Shown: positions 36,234-48,153 of the stretch, in pieces
How positions within the stretch are numbered: the first letter of the stretch is position 1
Layout of the letters: the number at the start of each line of letters is the position of its first letter
Source of the DNA: Xanthomonas sontii
Lineage (GTDB): Bacteria > Pseudomonadota > Gammaproteobacteria > Xanthomonadales > Xanthomonadaceae
Length of the DNA stretch: 64,000 bases
Direction of reading: 5' to 3'
NCBI RefSeq assembly: GCF_040529055.1
Contig: NZ_CP132342.1
Location: 1 to 64,000, forward strand
Translations under genes and position numbers: made by a program
Notes under the pieces: model-generated
The model's input: only the letters and a program-made list of their open reading frames with translations
Database searches by the model: none
What the model was told of the DNA's origin: nothing

Positions 36234-38296
36234 GCGCAGGCCTGCCCGCGCGCCTGAAGACCGCACTGTTCCTGACGCTGCGTGCCGGCTTCCGCGCCCT
36301 GCCGCTGTCGCAGGCGCAGCGCGACCGCCTGCGCGCGCGGTTCCTGGAACGCCATGCGGACCTGGTGCCGCCACCACCGCGCGGACAGGTGGGCGGTGGG
36401 TTCGGCGAACGCCGCGCGCGCGCGCGCGCCGACGAGCGTGCGATCGGCCATGTCTCCTCGCAGCAGGCGCCGTTGCCGACACTGCTGCCGGCCACCGTGG
36501 TGGCGTTCTACCTGCCGCAGTTCCATCCGATCCCGGAGAACGATGCCTGGTGGGGCACCGGTTTCACCGAATGGCGCAACGTCGCCCGCGCGCTGCCGCA
36601 ATTCGAGGGACACGTGCAGCCGCGGCTGCCGGCGGACCTGGGCTTCTACGACCTGCGCAACCCGGACAGCATGCGCCAGCAGGTGGCGCTCGCGAAGCAG
36701 TACGGCGTCGGCGCGTTCTGCTTCTACTTCTACTGGTTCGGCGGCAAGACCCTGCTGGAGACGCCGCTGCGGCAGTGGCTGGACGATCCCACGCTGGAAC
36801 TGCCGTTCTGCCTGTGCTGGGCCAACGAACAATGGTCGCGGCGCTGGGACGGCCGCGGCGACGACGTGCTGATGGCACAGGCGCACAGCGCGCAGGACGA
36901 CCTGGACTTCATCGCGCACGTCGCCGACTACCTGCGCGATCCGCGCTGCCTGCGCGTGGACGGCCGGCCGATGCTGCTGGTGTACCGCCCGCACCTGCTG
37001 CCGGATCCGCAGGCCACCGCGACGCGTTGGCGCGACTGGTGCCGCGCGCACGGCATCGGCGAACTGCACCTGGCCTACGTGCAGGGCTTCGAGCGGCCGG
37101 ATCCGCGCGACATCGGTTTCGACGCGGCGGTCGAGTTCCCGCCGAACATGAGCAATCCGCGTTCGCTGGCGGCCGATCAGCACCTGCTCAATCCAAACTA
37201 CAGCGGTGCCGTGCTGGATTGGCGCGCCCTGGCCGCAGAGATCGCCGCGCGCCCGCTGCCCGACTACCTGCTGTATCCGGGGGTCAACCCGGGCTGGGAC
37301 AACGAAGCGCGCCGCCCCGGTGCCGGCCGCGTCTATCTGCATGCCTCGCCGCGCGGCTACGAGGACTGGCTGCGCACCACGATCCACACCCGGCTGCAGG
37401 GCCGCCGCGCCGAGCAGCGCCTGGTCTTCGTCAACGCCTGGAACGAGTGGGCCGAAGGCGCCGTGCTGGAACCGGATGCGCGACTGGGTCATGCCTATCT
37501 CGACGCCACCCGTCGCGCGCTTGCACCGCTGCCGGCGCGCGACACGACACCGCACGCGATCATCCACGCCTGGTATCCGCAGGTGCTGCCGGAACTGCTG
37601 GCGCAGCTCGCCGCGAGCGCCCTGCCCTGGCGCCTGCTGGTCACCACCTCGCCCGAGCAGGCCGATGCCGTGCGCACGCACCTGCAAGCGTGCGCATTCC
37701 CGTTCGAGGTGATAGTGCTGGAGAACCGCGGCCGCGACATCCTGCCATTCCTGCACGCGGCCGAGCGGCTGCTGCGCGACGGCGTGGACGTGGTGCTGAA
37801 ACTGCACACCAAGCGCAGCACCCATCTGCACAACGGCGATGCCTGGCGCAGCGAGTTGCTGCAACGCCTGGCCGGCGCCGACCGCGCCGCGCGCGTGCTG
37901 CAGGCCTTCGCGCAGGAACCTGCGCTCGGCCTGGTCGCGCCCGAAGGCCACCTGCTGCCGCTGGCCGACTTCTGGGGCGGCAACCGCGCGGCCGCCGACT
38001 ACCTGCTGCGCCGGACCGGCCATCGCGATACGCGCCTGGAGCAGGCGCAGTTCATCTCGGGCAGCATGTTCTGGGCACGCCTGCAGGCGTTGCGGCCGCT
38101 GCTGGACAGCGGCCTGTGCCCGTCGGAATTCGAGCCGGAGCAAGGGCAACTCGACGCCACCCTGGCGCATGCGGTGGAGCGGCTGGTCGCGCCGCTGGCC
38201 GAGCGCGTCGGCTATCGCGTCACTACCGTGGCCGACCTGCTCGGCCAGCCGCCACCAGTGTCCGCCGACTACGCCTACGCGCAGCGAAGCAGCTGA
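36230..38296 (+). CDS. WbsX-like (GH99-like) and RgpF-domain polysaccharide protein
   Basis: 688 aa from GTG 36230, which overlaps the preceding TGA (GTGA). An N-terminal basic region of about 80 residues is followed by a glycosyltransferase WbsX/GH99-like domain (about 85-430), with FYLPQFHPIPENDAWWG, CLCWANEQWSRRWDG and FVNAWNEWAEGAVLEPD. A rhamnan-synthesis RgpF domain (about 435-685) follows, with ENRGRDILPFLHAAERLL, LKLHTKRSTH and ISGSMFWAR. Such fusions occur in O-antigen and capsule loci. Here it sits 10 kb outside the LPS locus, translationally coupled to an electron-transfer gene. It may act on the rhamnose polymer that the rml genes support; the exact linkage is unknown. Confidence 0.85.
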   Translation: MSAGLPARLKTALFLTLRAGFRALPLSQAQRDRLRARFLERHADLVPPPPRGQVGGGFGERRARARADERAIGHVSSQQAPLPTLLPATVVAFYLPQFHPIPENDAWWGTGFTEWRNVARALPQFEGHVQPRLPADLGFYDLRNPDSMRQQVALAKQYGVGAFCFYFYWFGGKTLLETPLRQWLDDPTLELPFCLCWANEQWSRRWDGRGDDVLMAQAHSAQDDLDFIAHVADYLRDPRCLRVDGRPMLLVYRPHLLPDPQATATRWRDWCRAHGIGELHLAYVQGFERPDPRDIGFDAAVEFPPNMSNPRSLAADQHLLNPNYSGAVLDWRALAAEIAARPLPDYLLYPGVNPGWDNEARRPGAGRVYLHASPRGYEDWLRTTIHTRLQGRRAEQRLVFVNAWNEWAEGAVLEPDARLGHAYLDATRRALAPLPARDTTPHAIIHAWYPQVLPELLAQLAASALPWRLLVTTSPEQADAVRTHLQACAFPFEVIVLENRGRDILPFLHAAERLLRDGVDVVLKLHTKRSTHLHNGDAWRSELLQRLAGADRAARVLQAFAQEPALGLVAPEGHLLPLADFWGGNRAAADYLLRRTGHRDTRLEQAQFISGSMFWARLQALRPLLDSGLCPSEFEPEQGQLDATLAHAVERLVAPLAERVGYRVTTVADLLGQPPPVSADYAYAQRSS

Positions 38297-38314
38297 GGGA
38301 AGCTGTTCCGGCGC

Positions 38315-38947
<633 letters not shown>

Positions 38948-38948
38948 G

Positions 38949-39686
38949 TCAGGCGTCCTTCTGGCGCAGGGTGCGCTGTTCGATGCGTTTTTCGGGATGC
39001 GGGTTGTGCACGATGCGGTCGACGTAGATGCCGGGCAGGTGCACCTGGTCCGGATCCAGGCTGCCGGTCTCCACGACGTCCTCGACCTCGGCGATGCAGA
39101 GCTTGCCGGCCATCGCGCAGGCCGGGTTGAAGTTGCGCGCGGTCTTGCGGAACACCAGGTTGCCGGCGGCATCGGCCTTCCATGCCTTGACCAGGGCCAC
39201 GTCGGCGCGCAACGCGGTCTCCAGCACGTAGTGCTTGCCGTCGAACTCGCGGGTCTCCTTGCCCTCGGCCACCACCGTGCCGTAGCCGGTGGCGGTGAAG
39301 AACGCGGGGATGCCGGCACCGCCGGCGCGCAGGCGCTCGGCCAGGGTGCCCTGCGGGTTGAACTCCAGTTCCAGTTCGCCGGCCAGGTACTGACGCTCGA
39401 ACTCCTTGTTCTCGCCGACGTAGGACGAAATCATCTTGCGGATCTGCCGCGTCGCCAGCAGTTGCCCCAGGCCGAAGCCATCGACGCCGGCGTTGTTGGA
39501 GATCACGGTGAGACCGTTGACGCCGCTGTCGCGCAAGGCCGCGATCAGGGCCTCGGGAATACCGCACAGGCCGAACCCGCCGACCGCCAGGGTCTGTCCG
39601 TCCGCCACCACATCGGCCAGCGCCGTGGCCGCATCGGGGAAAAGCTTGCCGCGCCGCCCGCCCGCAGGGGTAGAGGTGTCGCCCAT
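38949..39686 (-). CDS. 3-oxoacid CoA-transferase subunit A
   Basis: 245 aa from ATG 39686 with GGAG seven bases upstream; an in-frame ATG fifteen bases earlier has less support. The subunit A motifs [28 protein letters not shown] and [18 protein letters not shown] are present. It is divergent from xanA, with 133 bases between the genes. Confidence 0.93.
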   Translation of the reverse strand: MGDTSTPAGGRRGKLFPDAATALADVVADGQTLAVGGFGLCGIPEALIAALRDSGVNGLTVISNNAGVDGFGLGQLLATRQIRKMISSYVGENKEFERQYLAGELELEFNPQGTLAERLRAGGAGIPAFFTATGYGTVVAEGKETREFDGKHYVLETALRADVALVKAWKADAAGNLVFRKTARNFNPACAMAGKLCIAEVEDVVETGSLDPDQVHLPGIYVDRIVHNPHPEKRIEQRTLRQKDA

Positions 39687-39819
39687 TCGCCAGCTCCGCA
39701 TTGGAATGTAGACGGCTAGTTTAGCCGTTCGGGGACTGCGACCCCCGCCGCACCGCCGCAACGGCCGATTAAGCGCCGTAACGTTACACTCCGGTTTCCC
39801 CCAACTAGGACCCTCTTCC

Positions 39820-41166
39820 ATGTCGCTTCCCGCATTCAAGGCCTACGACATCCGCGGTCGCGTACCCGACGAACTGAACGAGGACTTGGCCCGCCGCATC
39901 GGCGTGGCGCTGGCGGGGCAATTGGGTAGCGGCCCGGTGGTGGTTGGCCATGACGTGCGCCTGGCCAGCCAGGGGCTGCAGGACGCACTGTCGGCCGGCC
40001 TGCGCGCCAGCGGCCGCGAGGTCATCGACATCGGCCTGTGCGGCACCGAGGAAGTGTATTTCCAGACCGACCACCTGCAGGCGGCCGGCGGCGTGATGGT
40101 TACCGCCAGCCACAACCCGATGGACTACAACGGCATGAAGCTGGTGCGCGAGAACGCGCGCCCGATCAGCTCCGACACCGGCCTGTTCGCGATCCGCGAC
40201 ACCGTCGCCGCCGACACCGCGGCGGCCGCCGAGCCGACCGCCGCCGAGCACCACCGCCCGGACAAGAGCGCTTACATCGAACACCTGCTGAGCTATGTCG
40301 ACCGCGCCACGCTCAAGCCGCTGAAGCTGGTGGTCAACGCCGGCAACGGCGGCGCCGGCGCCATCGTCGACCTGCTCGCGCCGCACCTGCCGTTCGAGTT
40401 CGTGCGCGTCTTCCACGAACCGGACGGTCACTTCCCCAACGGCATTCCCAACCCGCTGCTGCCGGAGAACCGCGCCGCCACCGCCAACGCGGTCAAGCAG
40501 CACGGCGCCGACTTCGGTATCGCCTGGGACGGCGACTTCGACCGCTGCTTCTTCTTCGACGCCGACGGCCGCTTCATCGAGGGCTACTACCTGGTGGGCC
40601 TGCTGGCGCAGGCGATCCTGGCCAAGCAGCCGGGCGGCAAGGTCGTGCACGACCCACGCCTGACCTGGAACACCATCGAACAGGTCGAAGAAGCCGGCGG
40701 CATCCCGGTGCTGTGCAAGAGCGGCCATGCCTTCATCAAGGAGAAGATGCGCAGCGAGAACGCCGTGTACGGCGGCGAAATGAGCGCGCACCATTACTTC
40801 CGCGAATTCGCCTACGCCGACTCGGGCATGATCCCGTGGCTGCTGATCGCCGAACTGGTGTCGCAGTCCGGCGGCTCGCTGGCCGACCTGGTCGAGGCGC
40901 GCATGCAGAAATTCCCGTGCAGCGGCGAGATCAACTTCAAGGTCGCCGACGCCAAGGCGGCGGTGGCACGGGTGATGGAACACTTCGCCTCGCATGCGCC
41001 GACGCTGGACTACACCGACGGCGTCAGCGCCGAATTCGCCGACTGGCGTTTCAACCTGCGCAGTTCCAACACCGAACCGCTGCTGCGCCTGAACGTGGAA
41101 ACCCGCGGCGACGCGGCGCTGCTGGAGCAGCGCACCCAGGAGATCTCCGAGCTGCTGCGCGGCTGA
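39820..41166 (+). CDS. xanA: Phosphoglucomutase/phosphomannomutase XanA
   Basis: Interconverts hexose 6- and 1-phosphates, supplying glucose-1-P (to dTDP-rhamnose and UDP-glucose) and mannose-1-P (to GDP-mannose) for xanthan and LPS. 448 aa. The phosphoserine loop is [14 protein letters not shown], the metal loop is [11 protein letters not shown], the sugar-binding loop is [12 protein letters not shown] and the phosphate-binding loop is [14 protein letters not shown]. It is followed by xanB in the same direction. Confidence 0.96.
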   Translation: MSLPAFKAYDIRGRVPDELNEDLARRIGVALAGQLGSGPVVVGHDVRLASQGLQDALSAGLRASGREVIDIGLCGTEEVYFQTDHLQAAGGVMVTASHNPMDYNGMKLVRENARPISSDTGLFAIRDTVAADTAAAAEPTAAEHHRPDKSAYIEHLLSYVDRATLKPLKLVVNAGNGGAGAIVDLLAPHLPFEFVRVFHEPDGHFPNGIPNPLLPENRAATANAVKQHGADFGIAWDGDFDRCFFFDADGRFIEGYYLVGLLAQAILAKQPGGKVVHDPRLTWNTIEQVEEAGGIPVLCKSGHAFIKEKMRSENAVYGGEMSAHHYFREFAYADSGMIPWLLIAELVSQSGGSLADLVEARMQKFPCSGEINFKVADAKAAVARVMEHFASHAPTLDYTDGVSAEFADWRFNLRSSNTEPLLRLNVETRGDAALLEQRTQEISELLRG

Positions 41167-41210
41167 TCCCACCACCCTCCCCCTAGACGCACTATGGAGT
41201 TCCCCCGCCC

Positions 41211-42614
41211 ATGAGCGACGTCCTTCCCATCATCCTGTCCGGCGGTTCCGGCACGCGGCTGTGGCCGCTGTCGCGCGAGTCGTACCCGAAACAGTTCCTG
41301 CCGCTGGTCGGCGAGCAGAGCATGCTGCAGGCCACCTGGCAGCGCGCGGCACCCGTGGCCGCGCACGCGCCGATCGTGGTCGCCAACGAGGAGCACCGCT
41401 TCGTCGCGGCCGAGCAGTTGCAGCAGATCGGCGTGAAGCCACATGCGATCCTGCTCGAACCCAAGGGCCGCAACACCGCGCCGGCGATCGCCGTGGCGGC
41501 GCTGGAGGCCGCGCGCGATGGCGCCGACCCGCTGTTGCTGGTCCTGCCCTCCGACCATGTGATCGGCGACGAAGCCGCCTTCCAGGCCGCGGTGCGCGTG
41601 GCCGCCGTTGCGGCCGAGCAAGGCAAGCTGGTGACGTTCGGGATCAAGCCGACCGCACCGGAAACCGGCTACGGCTACATCAAGGCCGCCGCCGGCGACG
41701 GCGCGCACGCGGTCGAGCGCTTCGTCGAAAAGCCCGACCTGGCCACCGCGAAAAGCTACCTGGCCTCCGGCGAGTACTACTGGAACAGCGGCATGTTCCT
41801 GTTCCGCGCCTCGCGCTATCTGGAAGAACTGCGCAAGTTCCAACCCGCCATCGCCGATGCCTGCACCAAGGCCTGGCAATCGGCCAAGCGCGATGCCGAC
41901 TTCACCCGTCTGGACAAGGAGGCCTTCGCCGCCAGCCCCTCCGATTCCATCGACTACGCGGTGATGGAGAAGACCGCCGACGCGGTGGTGGTGCCGCTGG
42001 ACGCGAAGTGGAGCGATGTCGGCTCGTGGTCGGCGCTGCTGGACGTGTCGCCGCAGGACACCAACGGCAACGCCCACCACGGCGACGTGATCGAGATCGA
42101 TTGCCGCAACACCTACGCCTACGGCTCGCGCCTGATCGCGATGGTGGGCCTGCAGGACGTGGTGGTGGTGGAGACCGACGATGCGGTACTGGTCGGCCAT
42201 CGCGAACGCATCCAGGAAGTGAAGGACATCGTCGGCAGGATCAAGGCCGATGGGCGTTCCGAAGCCACCTGGCACCGCAAGGTGTACCGCCCGTGGGGCG
42301 CCTACGATTCGATCGACAACGGCCAGCGCTTCCAGGTCAAGCGCATCACGGTCAAGCCCGGCGCCACGCTGAGCCTGCAGATGCATCACCACCGTGCCGA
42401 GCACTGGATCGTGGTCAGCGGCACCGCCGAGGTCACGCGTGGCGAAGAGGTGCTGCTGCTCACCGAGAACCAGAGCACCTACATCCCGCTCGGCGTGACG
42501 CATCGTTTGAAGAACCCGGGCAAGCTGCCGCTGGAGCTGATCGAAGTGCAGTCGGGCAGCTACCTCGGCGAGGACGACATCGTGCGCTTCGAGGACACCT
42601 ACGGTCGCACCTGA
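41211..42614 (+). CDS. xanB: Mannose-1-phosphate guanylyltransferase / mannose-6-phosphate isomerase XanB
   Basis: Bifunctional enzyme of 467 aa making GDP-mannose. The N-terminal nucleotidyltransferase has [20 protein letters not shown] and [14 protein letters not shown]. The C-terminal cupin isomerase domain (about 350-467) has [20 protein letters not shown] and the metal ligands in [14 protein letters not shown]. It is second gene after xanA and is followed by a strong terminator. Confidence 0.96.
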   Translation: MSDVLPIILSGGSGTRLWPLSRESYPKQFLPLVGEQSMLQATWQRAAPVAAHAPIVVANEEHRFVAAEQLQQIGVKPHAILLEPKGRNTAPAIAVAALEAARDGADPLLLVLPSDHVIGDEAAFQAAVRVAAVAAEQGKLVTFGIKPTAPETGYGYIKAAAGDGAHAVERFVEKPDLATAKSYLASGEYYWNSGMFLFRASRYLEELRKFQPAIADACTKAWQSAKRDADFTRLDKEAFAASPSDSIDYAVMEKTADAVVVPLDAKWSDVGSWSALLDVSPQDTNGNAHHGDVIEIDCRNTYAYGSRLIAMVGLQDVVVVETDDAVLVGHRERIQEVKDIVGRIKADGRSEATWHRKVYRPWGAYDSIDNGQRFQVKRITVKPGATLSLQMHHHRAEHWIVVSGTAEVTRGEEVLLLTENQSTYIPLGVTHRLKNPGKLPLELIEVQSGSYLGEDDIVRFEDTYGRT

Positions 42615-42636
42615 GTTCGGCGCACGCCGCAAACGC

Positions 42637-42668
42637 AAAGAGCCGGGCATTGCCCGGCTCTTTGTTTT
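42637..42668 (+). terminator. Bidirectional terminator between xanB and rmlD
   Basis: AAAGAGCCGGGC, loop ATT, GCCCGGCTCTTT, then GTTTTT. The A-run on the other side lets it also stop leftward transcription after rmlD. Confidence 0.9.
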
Positions 42669-42697
42669 TCGGCTGCGTGGTTTAACGTGTGCGGCGG

Positions 42698-43612
42698 TCA
42701 GGCTGCCGGCGCTGCCGCGGCGAGTTCGCCGATGACCTGGCGCAGACCATCGCGCCACTGTGGCAGTTCCAGCGCGAAATCGCGCTGCAGGCGCGACACG
42801 TCCAGACGCGAATATGCCGGACGCTTGGCCGGGGTCGGATACTCCGCGGTGGTGATCGGCAACACCCGCGGCGCACGCGGCAACAGGCCCGCGGCCACCG
42901 CCTCGGCGAAGATCGCCTCGGCGAAACCGTGCCAGGTGGTCTCGCCGGCCGCGGTCAGATGCCAGGTGCCGGACGGCAGCGTCGCGCGCTGTGCCAGCAC
43001 GCGCGCGGCGACATCGGCGATCAGCGCCGCCGGCGTCGGCGTGCCGACCTGGTCGGCGACCACCTTGAGTTCGTCGCGGTCGGCGCCGACCCGCAACATG
43101 GTGCGCAGGAAATTGTGGCCGTGCGCGGCGTAGACCCAGGCGGTGCGGAAGATCAGGTGCTGCGCACCGGAGGCGCGGATCGCCTCCTCGCCGGCCAGCT
43201 TGGTGGCGCCGTACACGCCCAGCGGCGCGGTGGGCGCATCTTCGGGATAGGGTTGCGTGCCCTGCCCGTCGAACACGTAATCGGTGGAGTAATGCACCAG
43301 CGGCACGCCATGCGCCGCGCACCAGGCGGCGATCGCCGCCGGCGACTCGGCATTGGCACGGTGCGCCGCTTCGGCGTCCTGCTCGGCACGATCGACCGCG
43401 GTGTAGGCCGCGGCATTGACCACCGCCGTCGGCCGCAGCCGGTCCAGCAGTTCGCCCAGGGTCTGCGGCTGGTCGAAATCGGCGCGCTCGCAGGCGCTGC
43501 CGTCGGGCAACTGGCCGCTGCGCGTGGTCGCGACCACCGGGCCCTGCCCGGCCAGCGCCGGCAGCAGTTCCTGCCCGACCTGGCCGTTGCCGCCGAAGAC
43601 CAGCACGCTCAT
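42698..43612 (-). CDS. rmlD: dTDP-4-dehydrorhamnose reductase
   Basis: Last step of dTDP-L-rhamnose synthesis. 304 aa, extended SDR fold. The nucleotide-binding motif is FGGNGQVGQELL, followed by NAAAYTAVDRAE, HYSTDYVFDG and the catalytic YGATKLAGE. It is last gene of rmlB-rmlA-rmlC-rmlD and overlaps the rmlC stop by ATGA. Confidence 0.96.
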   Translation of the reverse strand: MSVLVFGGNGQVGQELLPALAGQGPVVATTRSGQLPDGSACERADFDQPQTLGELLDRLRPTAVVNAAAYTAVDRAEQDAEAAHRANAESPAAIAAWCAAHGVPLVHYSTDYVFDGQGTQPYPEDAPTAPLGVYGATKLAGEEAIRASGAQHLIFRTAWVYAAHGHNFLRTMLRVGADRDELKVVADQVGTPTPAALIADVAARVLAQRATLPSGTWHLTAAGETTWHGFAEAIFAEAVAAGLLPRAPRVLPITTAEYPTPAKRPAYSRLDVSRLQRDFALELPQWRDGLRQVIGELAAAAPAA

Positions 43613-44166
43613 GGCTGGTAGACCGGCAGACGATCCTCCGCGATGTCCTTCAAAAATGGCGCCTTTTCGTCCTTGGCCGACAGCAACGGCGCATTGAGCG
43701 GCCAGTCCACCGCAATATCGGCGTCATCCCAGCGCACCGAGGCATCCGCTTCCTGGACGTAGACATCGGTACAGAGATAGCTGAACACCGCGCGCTCCGA
43801 CAGCACCGCGAACCCATGGGCGAAGCCCTCCGGGATCCAGAATTGCTTGTGGTTCTCCGCGCTCAAGATGGCGGCAACCCAGCGACCGAAGTAAGGCGAA
43901 CCGCGGCGTATGTCCACGGCGACGTCATAGACCTCGCCCTCCAGGACGCTGACCAGCTTGCCCTGCGGCCGCGGCCACTGATAGTGCAAGCCACGCAGCA
44001 CGCCCTTGGAAGAGACTGAAACGTTGCTCTGCAAGAACGCGGCCGGCAAACCGGCCTGCGCAAACCGCTCGGCGTTCCAGCTTTCGAAGAAATGGCCGCG
44101 CGCGTCGCCGAACACCCTGGGTTCGATGACAGCACAGCCGGGTATCGCGGTCTCGATCAGGTTCAA
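43609..44166 (-). CDS. rmlC: dTDP-4-dehydrorhamnose 3,5-epimerase
   Basis: 185 aa from TTG 44166, which overlaps the rmlA stop as TTGA and is preceded by GAGGAAAG. This start gives the usual family length. The cupin fold includes the catalytic His in [11 protein letters not shown] and the conserved [16 protein letters not shown]. Confidence 0.95.
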   Translation of the reverse strand: MNLIETAIPGCAVIEPRVFGDARGHFFESWNAERFAQAGLPAAFLQSNVSVSSKGVLRGLHYQWPRPQGKLVSVLEGEVYDVAVDIRRGSPYFGRWVAAILSAENHKQFWIPEGFAHGFAVLSERAVFSYLCTDVYVQEADASVRWDDADIAVDWPLNAPLLSAKDEKAPFLKDIAEDRLPVYQP

Positions 44167-45050
44167 AGAAGCTTTCCTCGTTTTGCCAGCGCCTGCAAAT
44201 ACAGGCCATAGCTGTTCTTGACCATTGGAAGCGCCAAACGTTGCAATTGTTCGGCGTCGATCCATCCCTGCAGGAACGCGATCTCCTCCGGGCAGCAGAC
44301 TTGCAGCCCTTGGCGCGCCTGGATGGTCTCGATGAAATTGGAGGCTTCGTGCAACGATTGATGCGTACCGGTATCCAGCCACGCATAGCCGCGCCCCAAG
44401 GCTTCCAAGTGCAACTGCCCTTCCTGGAGATAGCGCCGATTGAGGTCGGTGATCTCCAACTCGCCACGGGCGGAGGGCGTCAGCGCTGCGGCATGGCGAC
44501 TGGCATCGCCGTCGTAGAAATACAGGCCCGTCACCGCATAGTTGGACCGCGGCGACGCCGGCTTTTCCTCGATATCGATCACCTTGCCGGACTGGTCGAA
44601 CTCCGCCACGCCATAACGCTGTGGATCGTTCACCCAGTAGCCGAACACGGTCGCGCCGTGCATGCGGGCATCGGCGCGACGCAAGGTCTCGGTCAACCCA
44701 TGGCCGTGGAAGATGTTGTCGCCCAACACCAGACAGCTTGGCTTTTCGTCGACGAAATCGCGTCCGATCAGATAAGCCTGCGCCAATCCATCGGGGCTGG
44801 GTTGCACCGCGTACTGGATCTCCATGCCCCACTGCGCCCCGTCTCCCAGCAGCCTGCGGAACAGCGCCTGCTCGTGGGGCGTATTGATCACCAGCACCTG
44901 ACGAATGCCCGCGAGCATCAGCACGCTGAGCGGGTAGTAGATCATCGGCTTATCGTAGACGGGCAGCAATTGCTTGCTGACCGCCTGGGTGATCGGATAC
45001 AGCCTGGTGCCGGACCCTCCGGCGAGGATGATGCCCTTACGTTGGGTCAT
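44163..45050 (-). CDS. rmlA: Glucose-1-phosphate thymidylyltransferase
   Basis: First committed step of dTDP-rhamnose synthesis, 295 aa. The activated-sugar signature is [16 protein letters not shown], with [16 protein letters not shown] and DNIFHGHGL following. It draws on glucose-1-P from XanA encoded nearby. Confidence 0.96.
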   Translation of the reverse strand: MTQRKGIILAGGSGTRLYPITQAVSKQLLPVYDKPMIYYPLSVLMLAGIRQVLVINTPHEQALFRRLLGDGAQWGMEIQYAVQPSPDGLAQAYLIGRDFVDEKPSCLVLGDNIFHGHGLTETLRRADARMHGATVFGYWVNDPQRYGVAEFDQSGKVIDIEEKPASPRSNYAVTGLYFYDGDASRHAAALTPSARGELEITDLNRRYLQEGQLHLEALGRGYAWLDTGTHQSLHEASNFIETIQARQGLQVCCPEEIAFLQGWIDAEQLQRLALPMVKNSYGLYLQALAKRGKLL

Positions 45051-45111
45051 GGTCAGATTCTGTCGAAACGCTGCTTCGCGCAGCGGACATGAGGATCGAA
45101 CGGCAACGGCA

Positions 45112-46167
45112 TCATTGCAACGCGCCCATGCGTTCCAGCCGATAGCTGCCGTCGAGCACGCCCCGCACCCAGTCCTGGTGGCTCAGGTACCAGTCCACGG
45201 TGAGCGCAATGCCCTGTTCGAAGGTGTACTGGGGCTCCCAGCCCAGTTCATTCTTCAGCTTGGACGCGTCGATCGCGTAGCGTCGGTCGTGCCCAGGCCG
45301 GTCGGCGACATAGGTGATCTGGCTGGCGCGCGGCTTGCCGTCTTCGCGCGGACGCCGCGCGTCCAGCAGCGCGCAGATCGCCTGCACCACCTCGATGTTC
45401 TGCTTTTCCGCATTGCCGCCGACGTTGTAGGTCTCGCCCACCTTGCCCTTGGCCAGCACGGTGCGGATCGCCTCGCAGTGATCGCCGACGAACAGCCAGT
45501 CGCGCACCTGCTTGCCATCGCCGTATACCGGCAGCGGCTCGCCGGCCAGCGCCTTGGCGATCACCAGCGGAATGAGCTTTTCCGGGAAGTGGTACGGGCC
45601 GTAGTTGTTGGAGCAGTTGGTGGTCAGCACCGGCAAACCGTAGGTGTGGTGGAACGCGCGCACCAGGTGGTCGGACGCGGCCTTGGACGCCGAATACGGC
45701 GAGTTCGGCGCATACGGCGTGGTTTCGCTGAACTTGCCGGTCTCGCCGAGCGTGCCGTAGACCTCGTCGGTGGACACGTGCAGGAAGCGGAACGCGTTGC
45801 GGCTGCCGTCCGACAGCGCCTTCCAGTGATCGCGCACCGACTCCAGCAAGCCGAGGGTGCCGACCACATTGGTCTGGATGAAGGCGCCTGGCCCGTCGAT
45901 CGAGCGGTCCACGTGGCTTTCGGCAGCGAAATTGACCACGGCGTCGGGCTGGTACTCGGCGAGCAGGCGGCACACCAGATCGCGGTCGCCGATATCCCCG
46001 TGCACGAACACATGGTCAGGGTTGCCGTCCAGCGACGCCAGCGTGTTCAGGTTTCCGGCATAGGTCAACGCATCCAGGTTGATTACACGGATGCCGCGCG
46101 CCACTGCCTCGAGCACGAAATTACCGCCGATGAAACCGGCGCCGCCGGTCACGAGCCAAGTCGCCAA
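45112..46167 (-). CDS. rmlB: dTDP-glucose 4,6-dehydratase
   Basis: 351 aa from TTG 46167, preceded by GGAGAAAGG; the family start ([17 protein letters not shown]) supports it over an upstream ATG. NAD-binding [17 protein letters not shown] and catalytic YSASK are present. It is the first gene of the leftward rml operon. A 237-bp divergent region separates it from etfB. A TAGAAT hexamer at 46332-46337, facing etfB, is the only promoter-like sequence I can point to there. Confidence 0.95.
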   Translation of the reverse strand: MATWLVTGGAGFIGGNFVLEAVARGIRVINLDALTYAGNLNTLASLDGNPDHVFVHGDIGDRDLVCRLLAEYQPDAVVNFAAESHVDRSIDGPGAFIQTNVVGTLGLLESVRDHWKALSDGSRNAFRFLHVSTDEVYGTLGETGKFSETTPYAPNSPYSASKAASDHLVRAFHHTYGLPVLTTNCSNNYGPYHFPEKLIPLVIAKALAGEPLPVYGDGKQVRDWLFVGDHCEAIRTVLAKGKVGETYNVGGNAEKQNIEVVQAICALLDARRPREDGKPRASQITYVADRPGHDRRYAIDASKLKNELGWEPQYTFEQGIALTVDWYLSHQDWVRGVLDGSYRLERMGALQ

Positions 46168-46404
46168 TGCCTTTCTCCTGTGTCTTGGCAGGCGCGCCAC
46201 ACCGAATCGCTGGAGCGCAACCGGTAAGGATAACGCTCAGGAGGCCGTACGACGCGCCTACGCAACGGGCGCCGTTCAGTCCGCCGATCGGACCTCGACC
46301 ATACGCCCTCGCATGGTCCCCCGCGCCCGGTTAGAATCCTCCGACTGCCCCGTGCCAGCCGCCGCGGCCGGGCCTTCCCGCACTGCTGAAGGATCTCGTA
46401 CACG

Positions 46405-47151
46405 ATGAAAATCCTCGTCGCCTACAAGCGCGTGGTGGACTACAACGTCCGCATCCAGGTCAAGCCGGACGGCTCCGGCGTGGTCACCGAGGGCGTCAAG
46501 CTCTCCGCCAACCCGTTCGACGAAATCGCCCTGGAAGAGGCGCTGCGCCTGCGCGACGCCGGCATCGCCAGCGAGGTGGTGGTCGCCACCATCGCCCCGG
46601 CCGATGCCGCCGCGCACCTGCGCAACGGCCTGGCGATGGGCGCCAACCGCGCCATCCACGTGGTCGCCGACGCGGCGATCCAGCCGCTGACCGCCGCGCG
46701 CACCCTGCTCAAGCTGGTCGAGCAGGAGCAGCCGGACCTGGTGATCCTCGGCAAGCAGGCGATCGACGACGACGCCAACCAGACCGGGCAGATGCTGGCC
46801 ACGCTGTGGGGCCGGCCGCAGGCGACCTTCGCCGGCAAGCTGGTGGTGGCCGACGGCAAGGCCACGGTGACCCGCGAGGTCGACGCCGGCCTGGAGACCC
46901 TGGAAGTGGACCTGCCGGCGGTGGTCACCACCGACCTGCGCCTGAACGAGCCGCGCTTCATCAAGCTGCCGGACATCATGAAGGCCAAGAGCAAGCCGCT
47001 GCAGACGCTGGCCTTCGCCGACCTGGGCGTGGAGGCCAACGACAGCCTCACCACCACCCACTACGCCCCGCCGGCCAAGCGCAGCCGCGGCGTGATGGTC
47101 AAGGATGCCGCCGAACTGGTGGCCGCACTCAAGCAGAAGGGGTTGCTGTAA
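46405..47151 (+). CDS. etfB: Electron transfer flavoprotein beta subunit
   Basis: 246-248 aa class protein (248 codons including stop) that binds AMP and, with EtfA, carries electrons from acyl-CoA and other dehydrogenases to ETF-ubiquinone oxidoreductase (34590-36233). KILVAYKRVVDYNVRI, GKQAIDDDANQTGQMLA and the LRLNEPRFIKLPDIMKA signature are clear. The last base of its stop codon is the first base of the etfA start. Confidence 0.96.
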   Translation: MKILVAYKRVVDYNVRIQVKPDGSGVVTEGVKLSANPFDEIALEEALRLRDAGIASEVVVATIAPADAAAHLRNGLAMGANRAIHVVADAAIQPLTAARTLLKLVEQEQPDLVILGKQAIDDDANQTGQMLATLWGRPQATFAGKLVVADGKATVTREVDAGLETLEVDLPAVVTTDLRLNEPRFIKLPDIMKAKSKPLQTLAFADLGVEANDSLTTTHYAPPAKRSRGVMVKDAAELVAALKQKGLL

Positions 47152-48089
47152 TGGCCAAGATCCTCGTCGTCGCCGAACATCTCAACGGGCAGCTCAACGC
47201 CGCCACCGCCAAGTGCGTCAGCGCCGCGCAGGCGCTGTCGGCCGAGGCCATCGACATCGTCGTGCTGGCCGCCGATCCGGCCGCGGTGGCCGCCCAGGCC
47301 GCGCAGATCGCCGGCGTCGCCCGTGTCCTGACTGTCGCCAATCCTGCCAACGAACACGCCATCGCGCAGGTGCTGGGCCCGCAGATCGCCGCCCTGGCGG
47401 CGGGCTACACCCACGTGTTCGGCCCCTCCACCACGTTCGGCAAGGACCTGATGCCGGTGGTGGCGGCCCTGCTCGGCGTCAACCAGATCTCCGACCTGAT
47501 GGCCGTGGACGGCGACTACGCGTTCAAGCGCCCGATCTACGCCGGCAACGCCATCATCAGCGTGCAGGCGCCGTCCGACCAGATCGTGGTCGCCACCGTG
47601 CGCAGCGCCTCCTGGCCGGAAGCGGCGCAGGGCGGCAGCGCGGCGGTCGAAGCGGCCAGCGTGGACGCGGCGCTGCCGAGCCACACCCGCTTCGTCGGTC
47701 TCGCCGCCGGCAAGTCCGATCGCCCCGACCTGCAGAGCGCCAAGCGCGTGGTCTCCGGCGGCCGCGGCGTCGGCTCGGCGGAGAACTTCCAGATCGTCTA
47801 CCAGCTCGCCGACAAGCTGAGCGCAGCGGTCGGCGCCTCGCGCGCGGCGGTCGACGCCGGCTACGTGCCCAATGAGCTGCAGGTTGGCCAGACCGGCAAG
47901 ATCATCGCGCCGGAGCTGTACGTGGCGGTCGGCATTTCCGGCGCCATCCAGCACCTGACCGGCATCAAGGACGCCGGCACCATCGTCGCGATCAACAAGG
48001 ACCCGGAATCGCCGATCTTCGAGATCGCCGACATCGGCCTGGTCGGCGACCTGTTCACGGTGCTGCCGGAGCTGGAAAAGGCGCTCTGA
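47151..48089 (+). CDS. etfA: Electron transfer flavoprotein alpha subunit
   Basis: 312 aa. The C-terminal FAD domain has [31 protein letters not shown] and [21 protein letters not shown]. It overlaps etfB by one base. It marks the left border of the Xanthomonas LPS locus, and base composition drops just after it. Confidence 0.96.
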   Translation: MAKILVVAEHLNGQLNAATAKCVSAAQALSAEAIDIVVLAADPAAVAAQAAQIAGVARVLTVANPANEHAIAQVLGPQIAALAAGYTHVFGPSTTFGKDLMPVVAALLGVNQISDLMAVDGDYAFKRPIYAGNAIISVQAPSDQIVVATVRSASWPEAAQGGSAAVEAASVDAALPSHTRFVGLAAGKSDRPDLQSAKRVVSGGRGVGSAENFQIVYQLADKLSAAVGASRAAVDAGYVPNELQVGQTGKIIAPELYVAVGISGAIQHLTGIKDAGTIVAINKDPESPIFEIADIGLVGDLFTVLPELEKAL

Positions 48090-48105
48090 TCAAGCTCGAC
48101 TGCAA

Positions 48106-48130
48106 CCGCCGCCCTTTTAGTGGGCGGCGG
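48106..48130 (+). terminator. Hairpin after etfA, possible terminator
   Basis: CCGCCGCCC, seven-base loop with four T, GGGCGGCGG, starting 17 bases after the etfA stop. There is no T-run after the stem, so termination efficiency is doubtful. Confidence 0.45.
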
Positions 48131-48147
48131 CTCTGCCGCCAGCGTTC

Positions 48148-48153
48148 TATAAT
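48148..48153 (+). promoter_or_regulatory. Candidate -10 element of the arabinose module
   Basis: A perfect TATAAT in GC-rich surroundings, 59 bases before the preferred start of the HAD-UbiA gene. No good -35 is visible at 16-18 bases. If it is used, the upstream ATG at 48152 cannot be in the transcript. Confidence 0.4.
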
